This document shows positions 40,401 through 49,355 of a stretch of DNA of 64,000 nt, in pieces. Below the pieces are notes generated by a model that was not told the origin of the DNA, did no database searches, and worked only from the letters and a program-made list of their open reading frames with translations. The stretch spans positions 22,764,001 to 22,828,000 of the forward strand of contig OX327697.1 of the NCBI GenBank assembly GCA_946807835.1, given 5' to 3'. The position numbers were made by a program, and so were the translations under genes. Positions within the stretch are counted from its first letter, which is position 1; each line of letters opens with the position of its first letter. This DNA is from Ailanthus altissimus. Taxonomy: Eukaryota; Streptophyta; Magnoliopsida; Sapindales; Simaroubaceae.

Positions 40401-41132
40401 AGGATCAGAAAAGGTATTGAAACCTATTTTTGCGCAATTTTATAGCATTCAATGGCTTAATCTATTAATGGCCCCTTTTGCTATGAGGATGAATTTTGTT
40501 TGGTTATTTTTAAGAGGAATTTTTTGTACAAAACATGAAAGCAATAACTTCAACCCTATTTTATCCAAAAATGAAAGCAATAACTTCTATGTTGCATATA
40601 AGGCCGACAACGACTGGTGGATGATTGGGTTCATTAAATGTTTAGAGTTATGCGAGTTTAATTCCCATGATGCATCTTCCCTTGCTTTAGCTCGAATAAA
40701 ATGTCTCAACTGATATTGAAAATATTTAAGACTGTTTTCTCATTGCTTTTCAAGCGGAGAAATTTGTTTTCTTTATTTCAATTTCTTCTATATTTCTTTT
40801 TGTTCTTGTTCTTCTATGTTACATAGCAAATCCATAATTCATATGGTTGCTCAGTGGGGGGAAAAAAAAGATTTTTTTTTCTGAAAAAGAGAAGAAAAAT
40901 AGATAAAAGAAAAGAAAGAGCTCATATGTATGGTTTCATTATTCATCAGGAAAGAATAGCAGGTGCAAAGCTAATGGCATCTCTTATGGCCAGTGAAGAT
41001 GCAATGCTGGAAAGTATATCTGGTGGACTTCTAGAGGCAAGATCTCTACTTTCAAGTATATCTCTGACCGATCCTTCACTTGACTTGCGACAATTATGCA
41101 ATAAGTTATTAGCATGCCTAATTTCTTCCTAG
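11138..41132 (+). CDS. ARM/HEAT-repeat superfamily protein, 1115 aa, 24 exons
   Basis: Hand-spliced from GT-AG sites, 24 exons join into one frame of 3348 nt (1115 aa plus stop). The product is alpha-helical and leucine-rich throughout, with helix pairs typical of HEAT/ARM solenoids: for example a helix with [19 protein letters not shown] in exon 3, [20 protein letters not shown] in exon 9, and [20 protein letters not shown] in exon 12. There is no signal peptide, membrane segment or catalytic motif. A serine/lysine-rich, probably disordered insert lies in exon 5 (about 13680-13800). Such solenoids usually serve as protein-binding scaffolds; I cannot tell which complex this one joins, so the function is left open. 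Introns 7 and 13 carry retrotransposons but the reading frame is intact, so the gene is probably functional. The start is the first ATG after a plausible leader. cDNA would confirm it. Confidence 0.85.
13336..13412. repeat. Microsatellites (ATAC)n and (TA)n in intron 4
   Basis: An imperfect tetranucleotide run of ATAC/CATA units (about 13336-13373) is followed by a pure TA tract (about 13379-13412, roughly 17 units). Both are inside intron 4 of the ARM-repeat gene and are likely polymorphic. Confidence 0.9.
17325..17417. repeat. 93-bp direct duplicate of the end of the inverted LTR segment
   Basis: The block from aatatatctaatatatt to ggcactttggtaatt recurs at about 17973-18065 with few changes, and in inverted orientation at about 21005-21095. 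The two direct copies therefore bracket the inverted segment 17418-17972. This looks like a footprint of the event that inverted the segment, or of a template switch during reverse transcription. Confidence 0.75.
17418..18065 (-). repeat. Inverted copy of the LTR promoter segment (left arm of a long inverted repeat)
   Basis: Read on the minus strand this arm matches 21005-21690 of the right LTR almost throughout. Examples are gatgaatagttcttccaac at 17423 against its complement near 21675, aacaacatttgttctcac at 17574 against 21480-21500, and the shared tataaactaagcaaaacac, present as its complement near 21380. It lacks about 40 bp found in the right arm near 21600-21640. The TATA-containing part of the LTR therefore points backwards in the left LTR. 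Confidence 0.8.
19560..20520 (+). pseudogene. Copia pol remnant: protease end, GAG-pre-integrase and integrase core
   Basis: Around 19565-19575 the reading gives VGNG, as after a copia protease. At 19860-19960 it gives [21 protein letters not shown], the GAG-pre-integrase motif LWH-RLGH with the second His changed to Tyr. At 20260-20380 an integrase core reads roughly [14 protein letters not shown] and [14 protein letters not shown] across frameshifts. Near 20400-20515 it reads [19 protein letters not shown]. Multiple stops and shifts make it non-functional. It ends abruptly in LTR sequence at about 20520. Confidence 0.75.
21005..21690 (+). repeat. Right arm of the long inverted repeat: LTR promoter and leader in native orientation
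   Basis: This arm holds the LTR TATA-like ctatataaat (21543-21552) and an AG-rich leader. It is the reverse complement partner of 17418-18065. The arms are about 650-690 bp long and separated by about 2.9 kb. Both lie in intron 7 and would be transcribed in the host pre-mRNA. Confidence 0.8.
24770..25307 (-). mobile_element. Possible LTR-like insertion in intron 11
   Basis: The minus strand begins tgatgcagaatacgaactcc at 25307 and contains a TATA-like ccttatatttcaa near 25100. A purine-rich tract (plus strand 24935-25035, aga/gaa runs) lies downstream. This resembles a solo LTR, but no target duplication or partner was found. The region could equally be ordinary intron sequence. Confidence 0.2.
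27045..27262 (-). repeat. 3' LTR of the intron 13 copia element
   Basis: This 218-bp LTR aligns with 36104-36313. It begins (minus strand) TGTGAAAAAATAAG and its last two bases have changed from CA to TA. Confidence 0.8.
27265..28660 (-). pseudogene. Copia reverse transcriptase and RNase H remnant
   Basis: The minus strand near 27300-27370 reads (in pieces) [23 protein letters not shown], the usual end of copia RNase H. Near 28440-28560 it encodes a diverged [24 protein letters not shown] block, and 28330-28440 reads like the LDVKN-FLNG and LPSG region of the reverse transcriptase. Stops and frameshifts are frequent. The upstream side is cut by the hAT insertion at about 28666. Confidence 0.65.
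28666..32670 (-). mobile_element. hAT-family DNA transposon nested in the copia element
   Basis: The roughly 4-kb insertion separates the copia integrase tail from the reverse transcriptase. Its ends are GC-rich and of hAT type: ggcacggcccgtgggc near 28803-28818 and tgtgccacctctaa at 32657-32670. Both ends also carry gccatgtcggcc- or ccacatgtcggc-like words. Inside, on the minus strand, are a BED-type zinc finger and transposase relics. I could not define an 8-bp target duplication; some copia sequence seems lost at the junction. Confidence 0.7.
29330..31150 (-). pseudogene. hAT transposase relic (BED finger, transposase core, dimerisation end)
   Basis: Three recognisable pieces appear on the minus strand. 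Near 31025-31130 a BED-type finger reads SDAWNYF then CKFCDKPL and a distal His region. At 30390-30470 an open stretch (30315-30554) contains [20 protein letters not shown], the hAT core with an Asp before Ser/Asn-Ala-Ser. Near 29340-29440 [20 protein letters not shown] resembles the C-terminal hAT dimerisation domain. Frameshifts lie between them, so no functional transposase is made. Confidence 0.7.
32671..33850 (-). pseudogene. Copia integrase and linker remnant
   Basis: The minus strand gives, in broken frames, FFSLF-CE--QL-K (GAG-pre-integrase end, near 33600-33650), then HLY-R-H-SVRCI and QVL-DN-KEYFNS (33340-33500). Next come NSVAKRKK (a changed VAERKN, near 33235), FWG-AVLT-YLI-MP (33125-33200) and VFGC-A-VHIH (33010-33050). 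This is the standard order of the copia integrase core followed by its linker. Confidence 0.7.
33880..34145 (-). pseudogene. Copia protease remnant
   Basis: The minus strand around 34080-34140 reads [15 protein letters not shown], a diverged form of the copia protease motif W--DSGATDHMT. It is followed by [20 protein letters not shown] up to about 33990. The catalytic region has stops and a lost Gly (DSGA to -SA). Confidence 0.7.
34242..35262 (-). repeat. Triplicated gag segment that includes a zinc-knuckle relic
   Basis: Three tandem copies begin with aataaatagaggtgtttcaa at about 34242, 34467 and 34864. Copies 2 and 3 are about 398 bp each and nearly identical; copy 1 stops after about 225 bp. 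On the minus strand each copy encodes the degenerate block CDYCNKP followed by [11 protein letters not shown], matching the C-x2-C start and downstream KLHG-P of a copia gag zinc knuckle. Confidence 0.85.
35494..35940 (-). pseudogene. Copia gag N-terminal remnant (open for 148 codons)
   Basis: The open stretch includes [20 protein letters not shown] and [16 protein letters not shown] then MWDSENS, which match the N-terminal part of copia gag (I--LNG-NY--WS, GKLGYLTG, W--ENS). The likely original start is the Met at about 35869 before PEIETTRD. The frame diverges after the WDSENS block, and the following gag sequence is triplicated and broken. Confidence 0.75.
36104..36313 (-). repeat. 5' LTR of the intron 13 copia element
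   Basis: This 210-bp LTR begins TGTGGAGAAATAAG at 36313 on the minus strand and ends CA at 36104. The primer-binding-site-like TATCAGAGCC lies directly inside at 36100-36091. Confidence 0.8.
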
Positions 41133-41134
41133 GT

Positions 41135-41270
41135 TCTTTTATTTTATTACATGATATAAACCAAAGCCTCCCCAGTCCTAGTCTAAGCGGGATTTCGAAC
41201 CCAAAATTTCTTGTATCACTAAAAGAGGACTTACCAGTTTAGCCAACGAGCACCTACAAATTCTTCCCAA
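41135..41270 (-). repeat. tRNA-derived SINE-like sequence just after the ARM gene stop
   Basis: The minus strand carries TGGCTAAACTGGT (about 41237-41249), like a tRNA A box, and GGGTTCGAAATCCC (about 41190-41203), like a B box, about 34 bp apart as in tRNA-derived promoters. It cannot fold as a normal tRNA and lacks a clear acceptor stem, so a SINE relic is more likely. It lies within about 140 bp of the stop codon and is probably part of the 3' UTR. Confidence 0.5.
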
Positions 41271-42878
41271 GTTAATTAGTCACTTGTACAGATCATACAA
41301 CTGCTATTTGCTTCATGACCTGCACACTTATGCTAACACTTCATAGATGTAAGGTAATATTCTGCATGCAGTTATGGGGTTTTGAAAGATTGTGTACAAA
41401 AAGGAATTGCAAATGAAATCGGCCAGGTTATGAAATTCTTTTTGCTCAAATTTCTTTTCTCTTCAACTAGTTCATAGTCATTGGCTTTTAAAGTTAAGCT
41501 GATTCTGCTGCATGTGGGAGTGCTTTTGTTAAAAATGCATATTATGATTTAAGTAATTCTTTAAGAAACACGTTACTTTCAGGAAAAAAAAAGTGTTCAT
41601 TTCTGGAAACAGGCATAACAGAGCTTTTGACAATTTCAATTGCACGTCTAACATACTAAAAGCTCTCTATGATGCATTATTAACCTTTCTCTAGTCTAGG
41701 TTGCTTGATTCATGAACCATCTATTCGAGTATGAACCTTTCTCTAGTTTAGTCTGAATGTAAACTTTATATTCTAATTTAACCATATTTTTAAAAAAAAG
41801 TATAATAGTAAGGGTGGGTTTGGTAATATTATAATTTTTAAAATAATATCTGTTAATTATGTTAAAAGAAAAAAAAATAACTATAGAGATAAATATTTAC
41901 ACATTAGATAAATTGTAATTTTGAAAGTGCTGTGAGGTTTAAAAAATAAGAAATTTTTTTTTATAAATTTTTGTTATGAAAGTATTGTAAAAATATTTAA
42001 TTAAAGTAAATATTAAAAATCTATTATATGTTTATAGTATTAATTAAATAAATCATTTGCCTAGGAATGTATTTTAAGTTTTTATTATTTATATTAAGAT
42101 AATTATAGAAAAATTAATTTCCCAATCCACGGAGGTGTGATTTTGTTGAAAATGAATTTTAGCATATAAAATTTAATTTTGGTCACTTAATTGGCAACTA
42201 CAAATTGGTCCTAACTTAGTTATCAACTTTTCATATTGATATATCTTCTCATCCATTATGAATAGAATAATTGTAAGACTCCCGTTAAGGAAAATTATGC
42301 GGAAGATTATCGTCGTGACCATTAAGGAATAATAAGAAAAAGACCATTGGTTGTAAGAAATTTAATACATAAATACGTGTCAAACGCATAGTTACCAACC
42401 GACAATAGTGATTGTGGTTATAAATTGCAGGAAAATAACGCATGCATTTTATAATAATAAGGCAGAACTAGAATTAGAACACGACTCTCATGACTAATAC
42501 TATAAGTGTCACCACACACAACAAGATTGCTTCTAGTCAAGGGCCTTTCCTCTCCTTCACATGCAAAACACCGGTCCCCAAACCCAACCCAAAAACTCGG
42601 TGTCAATTTTACCGAGGTTTGCGAAGTCAATAGCGTAAAAAAATTAAACTTAATTAGCATGATCTTTGACTTTATACTATGTTTTAATGAATAATCATGT
42701 AATGAATATTTGACATATTATTTAAAATTAAATTTTTAAATATTATTTTTAAAAATATAATGTTATTTTAATTTAGAATGTGGATTCTAGTTTAAATTAT
42801 AAGTTACGGATTTAATTATTAAGATTATACTAATTTTTTCTTTAAGAAAAAAAATGTGCTCTTAGAGTTGAACACAAC
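41271..42878. other. AT-rich intergenic region downstream of the ARM gene
   Basis: Nothing beyond AT-rich DNA was recognised. The 80-codon minus-strand frame at 42418-42660 and its plus-strand overlap have no domain and no splice context. Confidence 0.5.
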
Positions 42879-43292
42879 TAGAAATGGTAAATCCGGATGC
42901 ATATATAAATTTTGCTTAATCTAGAGTTAAATTCGAATTTTTTTGTATAAACTCAAAATTAAAGTTTTATCTTGATTATTTTGGACTGGGTCGGATCCAT
43001 GTTTAAAATTGAGTTGGATTCAAATTTAAACTTGAGTTTTTTTTTTTGTTTTTTTAAGTTGAATTTAAATTTTTGAGTATTTATTTTATAAAAAAATTAT
43101 TAAATTTATATATATATTAAAAATTAATTTAAATTTTTTTATTAAAAAAAACTCATATTACAAACTGGATCCAACAAAAATTCAAATCCGATTACTTAAA
43201 AGAATTTAGAGTTTAATCTCAAAAAAATCAAAAATTTTAACCTAAGTCGAATTTTTAAATTTTTTTGAATTCATATTAAATTGTCATCCTTA
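42879..43292. mobile_element. hAT-like non-autonomous element (MITE-like)
   Basis: The left end TAGAAATGGTAAATCCGG and the right end ttgtcatcctta (complement TAAGGATGACAA) resemble the common plant hAT-like termini TAG-G-TG-CAAT--GG. The inside is low-complexity, with words such as gggtcggatcc and aactggatcc. The flanking 8-mers aacacaac and gagataac match at only 5 of 8 places, so the target duplication is weak. Confidence 0.4.
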
Positions 43293-43297
43293 GAGAT

Positions 43298-43300
<3 letters not shown>

Positions 43301-43350
<50 letters not shown>
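43301..43350. repeat. Compound microsatellite (AT)n(AG)n
   Basis: About 14 AT units (43301-43329) pass directly into about 10-11 AG units. A second TA tract occurs at about 43920-43939. Confidence 0.95.
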
Positions 43351-44126
43351 GAGTTAGCTATAATATGTTATTCTAAGAATTTAATTTTTATAGAAATATA
43401 AATACGTCACTGTGATAAGGAGTTTAATCTGTGCATTACCCCTACACAACCGATACTGATTATTATTATTTTTTTTAGGAATTACATGATATATCTAAAA
43501 TATTAAAAAAAAAATAGAGGAGTTTAATATTTATGATGGAGACGTGATAATCAAACAACTTGAAAGATAGTTTTCTTTTGCGTTGACCCTGTTCTCCAAC
43601 TGAAATGGGTTACGTGTCTAACCCAAAAAGAAAAAAAGAAACAGAAGAAGTAGTGAGAAAAAATTAAGATAGAATTATTGGTTATTTGAAAAAAAAAATT
43701 CAACAACAATTTTGAAATTTTATTATTAAATTTCTATACCAAAACCTTATTCTTCAATTTATTTATTCAACCCTCTCTTTTTTTCTCAAAAAGAAAAAAA
43801 AATGAAATTAGGACAAATTTTATATAGATAATATAACGTATTTAAAATTAGTATCTCAACTATTTAACACCAAATTGTTTCTTTTTAACATAATTTTTTA
43901 ATTCAATATCTTTGTCATACATATATATATATATATATAATTTTTGAATTTCATATCTTTATCATATATATATATATAATTGATCTAATGGATTACATAA
44001 TTTATTATATATCAAACAATATTGTTATATGTCATTATCTAGTAAATTTATAAATTTTATATAATTTATAATGTACTACATAATTTTGTCACATGTTCAC
44101 GAACTCAAGCAGGTTATGCAACCTAC
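43351..44126. other. AT-rich intergenic stretch
   Basis: No gene recognised. It contains short TA microsatellites (43920-43939, 43967-43978) and A/T runs only. Confidence 0.5.
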
Positions 44127-44418
44127 TAAGGGTGGGCACGATCCGGTTTGATTTTTTTAATAAATAAAATTAAAATTAATTTTTTTAATGAAAAAAAATC
44201 AAACCAATTTTTTTCAATTCGGTTAGGTCCGGTTTTGTTTTTTAGATTTTTTATTTTTTATTTTCAATGATGAATTTTTTAATTTTCAATTCAATTTTTT
44301 TTGTTTTTTTTTTAGAAAAATCGAACTAGTTTTTTGTTTTAAAAAAATCGAACTGAACAGAATTAAACCGACCTGTTCAATTCGATTTTTTAGTTTTTAA
44401 TTTTTTTTTTCACCCTTA
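44127..44418. mobile_element. Short hAT-like MITE with 8-bp target duplication
   Basis: The ends are TAAGGGTGGGCAC (left) and CACCCTTA (right), an 8-bp terminal inverted repeat. The flanks are caacctac (44119-44126) and taacctaa (44419-44426), 6 of 8 matching, the length expected for hAT. The inside consists of repeated gaactg/ttcggt/atccggtttg words and T-rich spacers. No coding capacity. Confidence 0.6.
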
Positions 44419-45013
44419 TAACCTAATAGATCATTTATATATATATATAAATTAATTTATTGGACTATGTAATTCATTATATAGTGAGCATCATTGTTAC
44501 ATGTCATTATCTAATAAATTCAAATTTTTTTTATAATTTTTGTACAATTTATAATGTGTTATAAAATTTTATCACTTGTTCAAGAACTCACCATATAATA
44601 AGTTACGTAGCTCATTAAATTAATTATATATATAAATAAATATAATTTTATAAAATAAATAAATAAGCATTTGAACGGCTTAATAATAAAAAATTTGTAG
44701 TGCTCGTATAAAAAATAATAATAAATAAATAAAACTATAGTAAAATAGTACCTATAAAATTTCCACCAAAAAAAACTGTTAATAACACCGCCATGATTAA
44801 TTACCCATTACCAATATTCAATCATACAAATACAACAAGAAGTCAACAACCCAATCTAAAGCTCCACTTTTGTTTCCCTACCTTCTTTCTCATTGTGTCT
44901 GCAACTCCAATACACCAAACCAAACCAAACCAAAAATTTCTTTGTGGATTTTTCATTTGATTTCTCCTTTTTTTGGCTTTTATTTGTGTGTAAATATATA
45001 TTATCAGCATCAA
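44419..45013. other. Upstream region of the small gene
   Basis: AT-rich to about 44760, then a pyrimidine-rich leader (tttcccta, ccttctttctcattgtg, 44870-44900). The 5' UTR therefore probably starts near 44850. No clear TATA box was seen. Confidence 0.35.
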
Positions 45014-45894
45014 ATGCTGCAGTTATTTTTTGCGGTGGCCTTTTCGGCTGTGCCTTTGACTCTATACGTGCCGCCGATCAGAAGCCTCAACCTATTCGTC
45101 GAGACCATCGAGAATTTGCTCCGCCAAACCACCGTCCACATTCTCCGAACTTATCCTCGTATCCGCGTAGCCTTCTCTCGTCTTTTCGACTCTTTTTTCC
45201 ACTTGTCAAGGTAGATTCAATCACCATTTTCCTTTTTGTGGCTTAATTTTGATGATTATGAGAGTCAGTTTTGTAATTTTCCTCGCTGTAGATGAACGGA
45301 TGTCATTGTTATTGTAAATACTAAATAATTAACCCAACTTTTGTTCTTTTGATCAAATCAAATTTTGATGCTTCTTTTTTTTTTTCTATTATTATTATTA
45401 TTTCCTTATATAATTTTCTGATTTTAATTGTTATAATTAATTCGTGGAACCTACTTCGATAGGATCTCGATTTTAAATTACGATCTCAATTAGGGTTTTA
45501 CGATGGGAATTTTGTAAATAACTTAAGGGCCTTTACTTGTTTCTTGATATAAAATTACAATATTTATTTATCTAATAATCTTCTTTTTTTTTGGTGTGTG
45601 GTTTTTTTTTAACGTCATTTTTATTTTCTTTTTATGGATTTAGTGTTGAAAGATTATGTTGAATAATCTGTAGTAATACATTTCTCTTTCATTGAAAACG
45701 TATCTTCATCGCATCCATTTCTAAATTTTTAATCATATATATATATATATTTCATGATATTAATATAAAAATACAATTTTTTTAAAGAAAAAAACTGAAA
45801 ACAAATGATTTAATAATAATAATAGTGTGTTAATTATAAGTTTTATGGTTTTTATTTTAGTTTGGTAGGGGAGATTTCGATGGTTAGCTATTGA
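45014..45894 (+). CDS. Small hydrophobic plant protein (66 aa, or 76 aa if a terminal intron is spliced)
   Basis: The ATG at 45014 opens a 66-codon frame to TAG at 45212-45214. Its product starts MLQLFFAVAFSAVPLTLYV, a hydrophobic N-terminus of about 18 residues that could be a signal anchor or membrane helix, followed by an amphipathic, Arg-rich tail (LLRQTTVHILRTYPRIR). I recall near-identical small proteins from other plants, without known function; this is memory, not a search. The frame is GC-richer than its surroundings, as real exons are. A GT donor (caag|gtagat, 45211) overlaps the stop, and a good acceptor (tttattttag) ends at 45860. If used, the C-terminus becomes SLVGEISMVSY with a stop at 45892-45894. 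The upstream in-frame codons from 44870 have no good ATG and are not included. Confidence 0.7.
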
Positions 45895-46025
45895 GGAGTT
45901 TCTATTGTTCGTTCAGTCACGGGGACTTGAGGTTGAGCTTTTCGCCTAATCTTGTGAATGAATCACAAAGACCGTCTTCAATCTTGAATGTGTATACTTT
46001 CAGTTAATGTACATATTTTTCCTTC

Positions 46026-46031
46026 AATAAA
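46026..46031 (+). terminator. Poly(A) signal AATAAA of the small gene
   Basis: AATAAA lies about 130 bp after the spliced stop, following T-rich tttttccttc. It fits a plant near-upstream element, and the mRNA probably ends within about 30 bp. Confidence 0.55.
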
Positions 46032-46039
46032 ACCATGTT

Positions 46040-49000
46040 ACTATGGAAGTGCTTTTTCTCTTAAAATACAGCTCATAGTTGTCATCACAATACAAGGGTC
46101 GCCCATCTTTTAGCATTGACTTCATTGATCCAGCAGTGCTACACATACAATCATTTACTAAATTATAGCCAAATGCACTGTAGGATGCGATATATTTTTA
46201 TTATAAATTATATATTTTTTATTTTATAATTTATATTTAACTAAAACATACTTTAATAATATATTTTTATTAATGAAAACAAATAATATATAATAAAAAG
46301 GTTAAAAGAAAATTTAGTTTCTAAAATTTGACTTATTATTCGAATTTAACCTATAACTGAGATATATTTTTTTTATTAATGCAATATATGTATATATATA
46401 TTAATAAACACATTTAAAAAATATTTGATTTATGTGTTATGCTTTTGGTATTAATATAAAAGATATAGATGATAATTTTTTTTATAAATTAAATAACATT
46501 TATAGTTATTAATTAAAAAGACATTTCATTATGTAACATATAGTTTTTTATTTTTTATAATGAATGATTTATCTTGATCATTGAAGTAGAGACTTTGAAT
46601 AAAAAATTTAGTATATATAATACATTGAACTAAACTAATGTGAATTTAGATATAGTTAACTAAAATTGAACTAAACTAATGTGAATTTAGATATAGTTAA
46701 CTAAATTTTATAGATCATAATTTGCAAACTTTAATAAACTTAATTAACCTTAATCATAAGCAAGTAATGAATTTATATTCATGTGTTGTATCTTTTGAGT
46801 CATCACAAAATGAGATTCATATAAACAGTACACCCTCAATGATTTAAAAATATAATTTTATGAGTTGTAAGAATATATATTTATAAGATAAAATAAAATC
46901 TATACTTAGTGATATTCATCTAAGTTGTTTGCAGAGTTTAATCATTTAAACTTATAATTATAGATTATTTAATAAATTAAATAATAATATTTATTTATAA
47001 ATTTATTTACAAATACAAATATATTAAAAAAATAATCATTAGAGCATTTAATGATTTAAAAATAAATATGTAATTAAAAAGGTAAGATAATTTTGTCGAC
47101 ATCTAACTTTAATTATGAACATTAAACAAAAGATCAATTAAATTATTATTATTAATCTAAAATCAAACATGATTTAATTAAATGAGTTTTAATTAAAATG
47201 AGTTTTTATTTATTTTACACTAGTTATTAAATTGTAACATTTAATTATATTAAAATAACTTAAAGTTAAAAGATTTGATGGATCATGATATGACTTAAAT
47301 TGTACGTTTTAGTTAAAATTAAAAAGCTGGCTTAAATCATAGGATAATGGCTAAATATAAGAGAGGTAGAGAATAATAAATATAAGTTTTTTTTATATTT
47401 TATATTAAAAAAGGATTAAGTTATTCCTTTTTTTTTGTTAGAAAAAATTTATATTTTCATGCGCGTTAAGAATAGTAAAAAAAATTATAAGTAATTCAAA
47501 ATTCAACAAATAAATAATCGAAGCAATTCTTTAATTTTATCTATAAGATTATAAATAAAATGATCTAATTTCTTCATTAATTTTATAAAATAATTTTTTT
47601 TTCAGCATTAACAAAGTATAGATAAATTGAACGAACTAGTCTAATCATGTATTAACATTTGTCATGCCACGTGTACATGCATAAAGAAATTAAGTTTGTG
47701 GTCACATGCTTCGCACCGAGAGGTGAATATATAAATGCCGTAACAAAAAGCAAATTGGAAAGGACATTTATTATCTTAAAATTTTTGAAAAAGACGTGCA
47801 AATTTTAATATTTTTTAAAATTTTATTTATATTCTTATCATGTAACGAATCGTTTATATTTTAACGATAAAATAAATAAAATTAGTAAAAATATGATTAT
47901 CTTTTTGTTTTAACTAGAAAAAGAAAGCTTAAATTTAATGAACTAGTAGAAAGAAGGTTTGAACCTAAAATTTTATGGTTAAAAGTCAAACATTTTAATT
48001 AATTGAGTTAATCTAATTTTATCTTTATATAAGAATTTATAAATTTAATAACATATTATTCTTAAAATTACATGTTAATAATTTAAAATTTCATTAATAA
48101 AGATGGAACCCTAATCATTAATATGACAAGTACTCATTACTGTATTATAATAAATTTTGTTAAAATTATATAAAAATATAAAATATAAAAATATGAAATG
48201 ATAAAACTTTAATCATTATCATGTCGCTATTTTTCAAGTCTACAGCAAATCATCGGTCAACATTTCGACCTACTTATAAATGGGTGGCCAACTGGTGATT
48301 GACAATAACAAACAATGACCGGCAACGGTGGATGGTGGCATGAAGGTGATTAGAGTTATATCATTTCACGTTTTTATATTTTTTATTTTAATATTATTTT
48401 AAATTTACGAACTCATACATAAAAATAAAGTTAAAATTAAAATAATTTAGTTGGTTAAATGTGTAACGCTTAGCCATGAGTTTAAAGGTTTAAACTCTTT
48501 TTTTACAAGTTTAAGCCTTATTTTTAATATTTAATTAAATTAATTTTTTAATCAAAATTGGGGTAAATTATTAATTTTACCCTTTTCTCCTTTTAAAATT
48601 AATGGAATCCATTATCTAATAGAGTTGTAAATAATATTTTAAAAATATTGGGTCTAAATATCTATTTTTTGAAACTTTAAAAATTTAAATATCTTTATCT
48701 CAAAAGTAAAACCCATTTTACTCTTTCTCTCATTAAAGTTAATGAAATTTATTAATTAATAAGAATGTAAATAAAAGTTTTAAAAATATAAAGATCTACA
48801 TGTCTCTTCTTGAAATTTTAAAGATCAAAATATATTCCTTTTTTCCTTCTAAAAATAAATAAATCTAACAAGTTGAGTTTATAAACTAAGAAATTTAAGA
48901 GATATAATATTTTATTTATAGATATCTTAGGCCAAGTGAATACTAGTTTCGAAATGGTAATTTAATTTTAAAAAAAACTTTTAGGAACAATAATATATTT

Positions 49001-49160
49001 TTTTTTATGATTCTGTGAAAAATATCAAGGACGTATATGACTAATTTGAGGAACTACATAAAATGACAATTAAAAAACATCAAGAACATTCTTAAAATTT
49101 TCCCACCTAAATAAATATAAAAACTAACTAAATAAAATATCGTTCTTAAATTGAAAAATT
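46040..49160. other. Gene-poor AT-rich DNA
   Basis: No gene, RNA gene or complete element was recognised. The only distinct features are a 41-bp tandem duplication at 46624-46705 and an isolated G-box-like gccacgtgta near 47667-47676. Confidence 0.5.
46624..46705. repeat. Perfect 41-bp tandem duplication
   Basis: The unit attgaactaaac...agttaactaaa occurs twice in direct succession (46624-46664, 46665-46705) without differences. This points to a recent local duplication. Confidence 0.9.
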
Positions 49161-49164
49161 ATGT

Positions 49165-49355
49165 AAGACTGTGGTGTGTTAGTGGCTTAAAGGCCAGTTT
49201 GATGGGTACAACCATCAAACCCTAAAGATCTATAAGAGATGAGATTTAAGTTCGACATTAATTGGGGGTATAAGTAACTTACGAGGGCTGTTGGTAGTGC
49301 GTCAATGACTTTGAAGTCTCACTGGTGAACTAAAGAGTTGGTAAACTTCATCGTA
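49165..49355 (+). repeat. SINE-like relic
   Basis: GTTAGTGGCTTAAAGG near 49177 resembles a tRNA A box, and TAAGTTCGACATT near 49248 a decayed B box. The blocks gatctataag and gtaactta correspond in order to those at 5310-5395. Ends and target duplication are not defined. Confidence 0.4.

Larger units (their letters stand above)
11138..41132 (+). other. Exon map of the ARM-repeat gene
   Basis: Coding exons: 11138-11321, 11403-11503, 11951-12161, 12407-12488, 13591-13879, 14248-14350, 14451-14587, 22773-22946, 23723-23925, 24024-24167, 24278-24366, 26278-26425, 26586-26635, 36399-36454, 37146-37309, 37658-37845, 38181-38238, 38318-38390, 39248-39349, 39488-39584, 39671-39799, 39882-40123, 40273-40413, 40950-41132. 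Each intron begins GT and ends AG, and every junction keeps phase. The least certain junction is exon 9 to 10: the acceptor at 24023 was chosen because the alternative at about 23997 breaks phase. Exon 8 begins at 22773 rather than at the earlier AG at 22753, because only 22773 keeps the frame. A missed in-phase exon in intron 11 (24367-26277) cannot be excluded. Confidence 0.75.

Noticed and set aside
40231..40713. A 160-codon frame around exon 23
   Set aside because: Only 40273-40413 fits the exon structure. The rest is read-through into intron 23 past a good GT donor.
44870..45246. Two overlapping plus-strand frames of 114 and 117 codons around the small gene
   Set aside because: One is simply the small gene's frame extended upstream without a good ATG. 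The other is a shifted shadow running across the splice donor, without a recognisable motif.
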